DNA of 37,944 bases from Candidatus Onthousia excrementipullorum (GTDB taxonomy: Bacteria; Bacillota_I; Bacilli_A; RF39; UBA660): positions 1 to 37,944 of the forward strand of contig DVHC01000035.1 in assembly GCA_018712385.1 (NCBI GenBank). Reading direction: 5' to 3'. The position numbers and the translations under genes are program-made. This document shows positions 31,685 through 37,944 of the stretch, one piece after another (position 1 is the first letter of the stretch; each line of letters begins with the position of its first letter). The notes under the pieces are model-generated. The model made no database searches. It had not been told where the DNA came from and was given only the letters and a program-made list of their open reading frames with translations.

Positions 31685-34600
31685 ATTTTCTCGAAAACTT
31701 CATCTATTATCGAATATAAATAGCAACTAGTTGGTAGATTTAACTTATTACTAATTACTTCTCTGTAGCCATTAAGTTGGTCTATATAAGCTTTATCTTT
31801 AGTATTTTTAAGTTTGTAGTCTATAATAATAGATTCCTTATCACTAACCAATAATAAGTCTATTTTACCATGATAAGTTATATTACTATTTTCATAAATA
31901 AATTCATATTCTTGATATTTTTTATAATCTTTATATTGTCTCATAAAACTACTATTAAGAAACTTAGTAAGTTTATCTTTATAATAGTTATCTTCTATAT
32001 AAGGTAACTTGTTATTAGTAAAGTCTATTCTTTCAAATAAAGTATGAACAACTCTTCCTACTTCTAGAAGTTTTAACTCGTTCTTAGTTTTAGCATCATC
32101 ACTTTCTTTATGATATGTTGCTTTTTCTAAAACACTATTATCATAAATAGAAGGAATAATCTCTAACTCTTTAATATTATTATTTATTTTAGAATCTACC
32201 TTCTTAACTTCTAAGTAAGCTTTAGATATATCTTTAATATCAGTTATTTCTTTAGTTTTATCTTTAAATAGAGATGCTACACTAATAACCATCTTAGCAA
32301 AGTTAGTATAATTAAGCCTATCATAAGTACTAACAATGTCTCCTATTTCTTTATCATTTTCGATATTAGGCATAACTATAATCATTTTCTCTCTTGCTCG
32401 AGTTAATGCTACATATAAAAGTCTAATCTTTTCACTAATATCTTTTTGTTTTAATTTTTCTAGTGAAAGAGTCTTAGTAATTAGTTTATTATTAGTATCA
32501 ACTTCATCTATAATGATACCATAATCTTCATCAAATAAGACATTACTCTTATATTCATCTTTATTAAAGTCTTTATAGAAGCCTGCAAAATAACAGATAG
32601 GATATTCTAGTCCTTTAGATTTATGAATAGTCATAATCTTAACACTATTACTATCTTCTTTACTAATAGCAAGTTTAATCTCTAATTTCTCATTATTTAT
32701 TTTCTCTAAATAATCACTAACATCAAGAATAGTAAAGTTACTATTTTCTAAGTTTGTAATTAAATTGTAGAAGTATTCCATCCTACTAGAGTTAATCTCA
32801 ACATTACCTATTAAAGTAAGTTTATCTATATAATTTAATTTCTCTAATAGTTTTTCTAAATAGACTACTGGGGTTAATTCATCTATATTTTCTAAGACTT
32901 CCTTAAATAGTCTAAAGACACTAGTATCTTTATAAGTGTTATTAACTAAAGCCTGATAAATTTCATCATCGGTATAAGAGAAAAGAAAACTACGAGCGAT
33001 GGAAGTGAAAGCAAGACGAAAATTAGTATCATAAGTGTTAGTAATAATAGATTTTGCTATAATAAAGAAGTTTTTTAATAAATATAAATCTGTACTACCA
33101 CTAGTCTTTTCATCTTCATACAAAGTAATAGGTAGTCCTAAATATTCAAAGACTTGTTTATAAGTAGTAAAATCAGTCGCTCTATCTAAAAGTATAACAA
33201 AGTCCCGATACTCTATTTCTCTTAAAGTATCCTCATCTTTATCATAGACTAAGTACTTACTATTAACTTTTTCTTTAATATCATTTGCAATAATAAAGGC
33301 TTCTTTTTCTAGTTTACTAAACTCCTTATCTTTAGCATCATAAGTATAAATCTCTAAGTAGTTATTATTAGTAGTTTTGGCACTTGTCTCATAAGTCATA
33401 TTACCAAAGACCATTGCATGCCCATTATTATAATCTGCTTCTCCTAAATAATCATCCATAATATGAGAAAAGAATAGATTTATATCTTCTAAGACTTCCC
33501 TTCTACTTCTAAAGTTCTTAGCAAGATCTATTACTCTACCCCCAATACCTTTCTTATAGTTATCATACTTATCTTTAAAGATAGAGGGATTAGCATTACG
33601 GAAACGATAAATAGACTGTTTAATATCGCCTACCATATAGACATTATCTTTACTAATATAACTAATAAAGGTCTCTTGGATATCATTAGTATCTTGATAT
33701 TCATCTATTAATATTTCTTTAAAACCATTCTTAACTTCTTCTCTAATCTCTAAATTATCACGGACAAGACTAATAGCAAGCTTCTCTATATCCATAAAGG
33801 TATAGTAGTTATTTTCTTCCTTATATAGAGTGAATCTCTTATCTAACTCTTTAACTAGTTCTAAAATACAAGAGATATATTCTTTAGTCTTAATAATACT
33901 AGCTTTAATATCATCAGTACTTTCATATATAACTAAGTCTTTAAACTCTTTTAATAATGCTGTTAAATTATCTCTAGTCTCTTTAGAATCACTATCTACA
34001 CCTGTTCTTGCCCTAGGTAATGATGTAAAAATAGTCCTTCTTAGCTCTTCATAAGTACTGGCATTTATAAAAGGTAAAAACGCATCTTCTAACTGTTCTA
34101 AATATTTACTAGATGTTAAAGCTCTGACTTCTTCATATAAATTTATAATCTCTTCCTTTTTAGTCTTAAGAAGTTCTAAATATTCATTTATATATTTATC
34201 TATTACTTCATCGCTATAATATTTAGAGATATAAGTATTAATAAATTCATCTTTATCTAGTTTTAAATCTAGACTACTATCAAGTTCTAATATCCTTTTC
34301 TTAAGAGTTTTATCATCTTTAAGACAAAATTTAGTAATTAAATTAAGAAAATCATTAGGACATCTATCATAATAATCTAAAAATATCTCATCAAGTATCT
34401 CTTTTTTAGCAAGTTCTAAAACACTAGATTCGGCAATTGTTATATTACTTGATAAGTGAATAGTATCAGCATATTTTTTAACTAAAGCAAGGGAATAAGC
34501 ATCAAAGGTAGTGATATAGCTACTATCAAGTAAATCTAACTCATCTAAAATTTCATTTTCTTTAAGTTTTTTTCTAACCCGCTCTTTCATTTCAAGGGCA

Positions 34601-34776
34601 GCTTTATTAGTAAATGTTAAAATTAAAAGTTCGTTAATATGTGTACCTTCTTTTATTTTTCTTAAGACTCTTTCTGTTAAAACAGCAGTCTTACCACTCC
34701 CTGCTCCGGCACTAACTAAAATGTTAGAACCTTCTAAATCTATCGCTTTTTGTTGATCTTCAGTAAACTTAGGCAT
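31681..34776 (-). CDS. addA: ATP-dependent helicase/nuclease subunit A (AddA)
   Basis: Large UvrD-like helicase with a C-terminal RecB-type nuclease; with AddB it processes double-strand breaks and loads RecA. The start was set at the ATG ending at 34776 (MPKFTEDQQKAIDLEGSN), preceded by GAAGGTGAAG; 13 codons upstream belong to addB. The 1031-residue protein has Walker A in VSAGAGSGKTAV (Lys29), motif II ILIDEYQDTNDIQ, VGDIKQSIYRFRNANP, motif V IMTIHKSKGLEYPI, motif VI LLYVALTRAREKMI, and the nuclease signature ESIIIDYKLKN near the end. It is shorter than the B. subtilis protein (about 1230 residues), but no motif appears lost. The start overlaps addB by eight bases. Confidence 0.95.
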   Translation of the reverse strand: MPKFTEDQQKAIDLEGSNILVSAGAGSGKTAVLTERVLRKIKEGTHINELLILTFTNKAALEMKERVRKKLKENEILDELDLLDSSYITTFDAYSLALVKKYADTIHLSSNITIAESSVLELAKKEILDEIFLDYYDRCPNDFLNLITKFCLKDDKTLKKRILELDSSLDLKLDKDEFINTYISKYYSDEVIDKYINEYLELLKTKKEEIINLYEEVRALTSSKYLEQLEDAFLPFINASTYEELRRTIFTSLPRARTGVDSDSKETRDNLTALLKEFKDLVIYESTDDIKASIIKTKEYISCILELVKELDKRFTLYKEENNYYTFMDIEKLAISLVRDNLEIREEVKNGFKEILIDEYQDTNDIQETFISYISKDNVYMVGDIKQSIYRFRNANPSIFKDKYDNYKKGIGGRVIDLAKNFRSRREVLEDINLFFSHIMDDYLGEADYNNGHAMVFGNMTYETSAKTTNNNYLEIYTYDAKDKEFSKLEKEAFIIANDIKEKVNSKYLVYDKDEDTLREIEYRDFVILLDRATDFTTYKQVFEYLGLPITLYEDEKTSGSTDLYLLKNFFIIAKSIITNTYDTNFRLAFTSIARSFLFSYTDDEIYQALVNNTYKDTSVFRLFKEVLENIDELTPVVYLEKLLEKLNYIDKLTLIGNVEINSSRMEYFYNLITNLENSNFTILDVSDYLEKINNEKLEIKLAISKEDSNSVKIMTIHKSKGLEYPICYFAGFYKDFNKDEYKSNVLFDEDYGIIIDEVDTNNKLITKTLSLEKLKQKDISEKIRLLYVALTRAREKMIIVMPNIENDKEIGDIVSTYDRLNYTNFAKMVISVASLFKDKTKEITDIKDISKAYLEVKKVDSKINNNIKELEIIPSIYDNSVLEKATYHKESDDAKTKNELKLLEVGRVVHTLFERIDFTNNKLPYIEDNYYKDKLTKFLNSSFMRQYKDYKKYQEYEFIYENSNITYHGKIDLLLVSDKESIIIDYKLKNTKDKAYIDQLNGYREVISNKLNLPTSCYLYSIIDEVFEKI

Positions 34777-37054
34777 TCTCTTCACCTTCTTTCTTATCAA
34801 GATAAACATAGTCACTAGGACTTACAAAACATACTTCTTTAAAGGGACAGAACTCGCAAGAAATATTTTTATTATTAATTACTTTAGGAGCGATATCAAA
34901 GAGATTATTATCTATTATGTTAAGAGATTTATCTAAAGCTTTATTAATAGAGTTCATTATATCTTCTACTTCACTATCACTTAATACTTTACTTCTACTA
35001 GATAACTCTCCATCTTTTTTTACACTTAACCCTTTAACAAAAGAATTAGTCTCATAGTCTTCATCCAAATAGGAAAGTATTACTTTATCATCAGTAGTAT
35101 AACCTACTAATTTTAAATTCTTAAGTTGTTCTTCTTTATCTTTATAGTTTTGTAATAAGTACTGATAAAAGAAGCCAACAAAGGTAGGATTATTAAAGAG
35201 ATTACTTTTATTAATCAGATAAATATATAAAGGTAGTTGTAAATATAGTCCCTCATCTAAATAATCTAAGTTTAATGTGGCACTACCTGTCTTATAATCA
35301 AAAACAGCATAATAAGTTTTATCATGAAATTCTTTAAAGAGTATCTTATCAATAAAGCCTTTTAAAGTTGCATGGTTACCAAGAGGTATCTCTAATCTCT
35401 TTTCACCATAAAACTCAGTAAGAAAACTTCTTTTTTCTACCTCTTTATTATAATTAACTATTTTCTCTAACTCACTTTCTAATCTTCTAAATAAAACAGC
35501 CTCATCTTTTTCTAAAGGATTATCCTTTAAGGCAATATTTAGAGCGACATCAAAAGAGAAGTTATCATTATAACTGTCTTTTAAAACACTATGAAAGATA
35601 TTACCTATTTTTGTACTAAAATTTTCTTCAAAGCTATCTAATTTTAAGATATATTTTAAATAGTATTTAAAAGGACACTTAGCAAGATCATCTATACTTG
35701 AGTAAGATAAGTTATAAGGAGTATCTTTTCTATTAATACCTTTAAATTTATGATCAAAGCTAGTATATTTACTTGTATCTATATTAGTAGTTAGAAAATC
35801 AAAATCTTTATCTTTCTCATGATATTTATAATAATTATCTAAGACACTACTAACTCTATAATTATTAAAGTCCCTACTATAGTTATAATTATAATTAAGA
35901 CTATCTACTTCTTTTAAATTAAGTTCATTTAATAAACTAGATTTAGCATACTCTCCAGTTAATGATGTTAGTTTATATGATATTGTAAGGTTTTTAATAG
36001 TTCCTAAGACTTTAACTAAATTATCTTTACTTAGTTTATTTTTAATAGTAGAGGTATTTAAATTACATTTATTTTTTAAATTATCACTTAAGTACTCTTC
36101 GTCTTTATATATTTTAGGTAAATGATTTTGATTAAAACCTAGGACAAACAAGTATTCATCATCACTAACTAAATAAGGAATATCTAATGCTTCATTTAAG
36201 ACTTTAACAGACTCTACTAACTCTACGCTGTCTATTGAAGCCTTTTCTAGTCTATCTTTTAAAAGAATATCATAATATTTACTATTCTTAGCATAAGTTA
36301 AATCATCATTTATTTTCATAATCTTAGCTTTTAAATTAATATCTTTAATATGACTAATATCTTTATCTTTTAGATACTCTTTAACACTTATTAAAGAAGT
36401 TAGTTTACTAGTTGATTTAAAGTATAAAGGTATATCAAACATCTTAAAAATAGTTTTAAGTAAATAGTTATAACTATTGTCAACACCTGCTAGAAAGATT
36501 TTATTATAACTAACACCTTTACTATTAAGTTCTCTTATCTTTAAAGCCGTACCTATAACTTCATCTTTCATAGAATGATATTTATATACAGTATCTATAG
36601 ATAAATTGCCACTAATATCTAAATAGTTAGTATTAATACTATCTAACATATCTCTTTGATATGCCTCTATCATACTATAACCTAAGATAAAGATGTTTTT
36701 AGTTAATAAATAATCAATATAACCTTTATCAAATATTAGATAGTTATTATTTTTTAAGTCATAATATAAACTCTTAAGATTATTTAATTTAGACTCCCTA
36801 TATTCTTTAGTAATATCTATTTTATAAAGATTTCCTAACATAAGTCTTAACACATCTATATTCTCATTAGTCTTATCTAAAAGATATAGTAAAGCTTCTT
36901 CTTTTATATCAAAGAAATAATGTTTTTCTAATTCTTCTAAACTTATAAAAGTTATATTATAAATCTTGTTATCTTTTGATAAGATATCTAATAGTTTTAA
37001 TTTCAAACTATTAGGAACAATATAAATAGAATTATCAGTAAATTTAAAGTTCAT
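34769..37054 (-). CDS. addB: AddB-like subunit: PD-(D/E)XK nuclease with iron-sulfur cluster
   Basis: Partner of AddA. The 761-residue product is much shorter than B. subtilis AddB (about 1160). The C-terminal nuclease is complete: SSIDDLAKCPFKYYLKYIL, GNIFHSVLK (His488), GFIDKILF (Asp569) and VFDYKTGSA (Asp586, Lys588). Cys460 together with Cys733, Cys736 and Cys742 (CEFCPFKEVCF) form the expected 4Fe-4S cluster site. The N-terminal helicase-like half has no Walker A motif (the usual place reads YIVPNSLKLKLL), so it is probably a structural, ATP-free domain. A GAGGTG site precedes the ATG. The only room for a promoter is the 3' end of the Rpn gene. Confidence 0.92.
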   Translation of the reverse strand: MNFKFTDNSIYIVPNSLKLKLLDILSKDNKIYNITFISLEELEKHYFFDIKEEALLYLLDKTNENIDVLRLMLGNLYKIDITKEYRESKLNNLKSLYYDLKNNNYLIFDKGYIDYLLTKNIFILGYSMIEAYQRDMLDSINTNYLDISGNLSIDTVYKYHSMKDEVIGTALKIRELNSKGVSYNKIFLAGVDNSYNYLLKTIFKMFDIPLYFKSTSKLTSLISVKEYLKDKDISHIKDINLKAKIMKINDDLTYAKNSKYYDILLKDRLEKASIDSVELVESVKVLNEALDIPYLVSDDEYLFVLGFNQNHLPKIYKDEEYLSDNLKNKCNLNTSTIKNKLSKDNLVKVLGTIKNLTISYKLTSLTGEYAKSSLLNELNLKEVDSLNYNYNYSRDFNNYRVSSVLDNYYKYHEKDKDFDFLTTNIDTSKYTSFDHKFKGINRKDTPYNLSYSSIDDLAKCPFKYYLKYILKLDSFEENFSTKIGNIFHSVLKDSYNDNFSFDVALNIALKDNPLEKDEAVLFRRLESELEKIVNYNKEVEKRSFLTEFYGEKRLEIPLGNHATLKGFIDKILFKEFHDKTYYAVFDYKTGSATLNLDYLDEGLYLQLPLYIYLINKSNLFNNPTFVGFFYQYLLQNYKDKEEQLKNLKLVGYTTDDKVILSYLDEDYETNSFVKGLSVKKDGELSSRSKVLSDSEVEDIMNSINKALDKSLNIIDNNLFDIAPKVINNKNISCEFCPFKEVCFVSPSDYVYLDKKEGEENA

Positions 37055-37078
37055 ATTAACACCTCTTTTATTAGGATT

Positions 37079-37108
37079 AAAGAAAGAAGTTATTAAGCTT
37101 CTTTCTTT
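37079..37108. terminator. Hairpin at the end of the right-edge Rpn gene
   Basis: A perfect 11-bp stem (37079-37089 with 37098-37108) with an eight-base loop overlaps the last codons of the Rpn gene, much like the hairpin at 213-240 behind the left copy. The T tract behind it on the minus strand is broken, so some read-through into addB is possible. Confidence 0.55.
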
Positions 37109-37944
37109 AACTTTTCTAGTAAATTATTTATCTCATCTTCACTTAAACCTGTAACTTTTATTATATCTTCTTTAGGTGTACCTATATTAAGAAGATTTTT
37201 AGCAATTTCTATTTCTTTTGCCTTAGCACCTTCTTCAAGACCATCTGCCTTACCATCATCATAACCCCAGTTACGAGCAGTATTAATCATTTTTTTCTGC
37301 ATTATTTCATTGTCATAAACTAACCCAAACTTATCATCAAGTCCTAGTCTTTCTAATTCATCCACAATCTTCAACGCCTCCTTATCATCTCCTGCTATTT
37401 CTCTTAACTCTTCATAAGAGTTAGCAGTAAATAAAGATAGATATGCTTCTTCTTTATTGTCTCCATTATATCTTATTCCTTTGTAATTATCAAGATACAC
37501 TTCGTGAATTTTAAAATCCTTTATCTCCTTATGTGTATTTATATCCATAACAGAATAAGAGGCTTTACTGACATAAGGATGCTTTTCTTTATTAAAGTTT
37601 ATTTGAATAACCTTTTTCTTCTTTATCTTTTCTCCACTATTTAGACTTCTAGCAAGGGCAGTATACACAAATAATCTATTTCTATACATTATCTCATTAC
37701 TAGGAAACTGATTCATTTCTATTAATATAATTAAATCATATTTATCACTTTCAAGTAATATATCTAAACGATAATCACGTTTTTCATTACCACTATTAAA
37801 TTCAGTATCATATAATCTAAACTCACTAATATCCATATTAGTATATGGTTTTATTATAGTATTAAAGAATTCTTTATAGTCTTCTATTTTAAAGAAATGT
37901 TTAAAGGTAGTATCGGACAAAAGACTAATAAATTTCTTTTCACT
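37093..37944 (-). CDS. Rpn-family nuclease/putative transposase (N terminus cut by the window edge)
   Basis: The frame is open to the right edge (283 residues visible), and the first residues, SEKKFISLLSDTTFKHFFK, align with the opening of the other intact Rpn protein in this window (FISLMSDTTAK). The real start therefore lies just outside; the TTG near 37920 is not the start. The nuclease core is DYRLDILLES and LIILIEMNQF (Asp and Glu-x-Asn). GIRYNGDNKEEAYLSLFTAN, RLGLDDKFGLVYDNEIMQKK and INTARNWGYDDG follow, then Gly/Lys/Glu repeats and a helix-turn-helix-like end (EDIIKVTGLSEDEINNLLEK). Its 3' part is almost identical at DNA level to the left-edge fragment, on the opposite strand. It lies just upstream of addB. 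Confidence 0.88.
   Translation of the reverse strand, partial: SEKKFISLLSDTTFKHFFKIEDYKEFFNTIIKPYTNMDISEFRLYDTEFNSGNEKRDYRLDILLESDKYDLIILIEMNQFPSNEIMYRNRLFVYTALARSLNSGEKIKKKKVIQINFNKEKHPYVSKASYSVMDINTHKEIKDFKIHEVYLDNYKGIRYNGDNKEEAYLSLFTANSYEELREIAGDDKEALKIVDELERLGLDDKFGLVYDNEIMQKKMINTARNWGYDDGKADGLEEGAKAKEIEIAKNLLNIGTPKEDIIKVTGLSEDEINNLLEKLKKEA

Noticed and set aside
1-37944. Mycoplasma-type code with TGA as tryptophan, considered because of the high A+T content
   Set aside because: Trp is encoded by TGG throughout, and TGA is a sensible terminal stop in several genes (for example at 14910-14912 and 31681-31683) with no conserved internal TGA.

Overview
The window looks like a chromosomal piece of a very A+T-rich, low-GC Gram-positive bacterium (Bacillota). 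Pointers are AddA/AddB recombination enzymes, a DivIB-type cell-division protein, the split CpsB/CpsC/CpsD capsule kinase-phosphatase system, LytR-CpsA-Psr and VanZ proteins, and a pyrophosphatase with CBS and DRTGG domains. The standard bacterial code fits: TGG encodes Trp and several genes end in TGA. An uncultured gut lineage of Bacilli or Clostridia is a reasonable guess, but the sequence does not settle it. Nearly every gene lies on the minus strand.

Layout from low to high coordinate. 1-240: frameshifted 3' end of a plus-strand Rpn/PD-(D/E)XK 'transposase' gene and its hairpin. 240-4361: cell-envelope operon, read pgm, murG, murB, divIB. 4417-7784: operon of uppP, a DUF1016/YhcG-like nuclease protein, a ZIP metal transporter and a CmpB-like membrane protein. 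7861-9011: hairpin, a decayed tandem 3' copy of an Rpn gene, then an intact Rpn gene. 9334-11899: ppaC and a cation-diffusion-facilitator transporter. 11928-15043: a four-gene cassette of unknown purpose built around a HipA-like kinase. 15079-28598: a Wzx/Wzy-type capsule locus. 28638-30726: NUDIX gene, a dead Panacea-type antitoxin gene and a lone PD-(D/E)XK-like protein. 30903-31153: two tRNA genes. 31164-37054: an uncharacterised protein, addA and addB. 37079-37944: another Rpn gene that runs off the right edge.

The capsule locus is the largest coherent system. CpsC and CpsD with the phosphatase CpsB set chain length and export. A polyprenyl-phosphate sugar transferase starts the repeat unit, three further glycosyltransferases extend it, an acyltransferase may decorate it, Wzx flips it and Wzy polymerises it. 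Ugd should supply UDP-glucuronate, and a D-glucuronyl C5-epimerase-like protein suggests that some glucuronate becomes iduronate. An LCP protein probably anchors the polymer to the wall. A strong promoter with a 25-base palindrome over its -35 box drives the start. A terminator-like hairpin separates the conserved front from the variable glycosyltransferase block, and a second promoter serves ugd-vanZ-LCP.

The best candidates for undescribed biology are the HipA-like kinase cassette (11928-15017) and the cytoplasmic-looking glucuronyl epimerase inside a Wzy-dependent capsule locus. Both window ends lie in near-identical inverted copies of the same Rpn gene, which suggests either that the contig was broken at repeats or that the repeats could support inversion.
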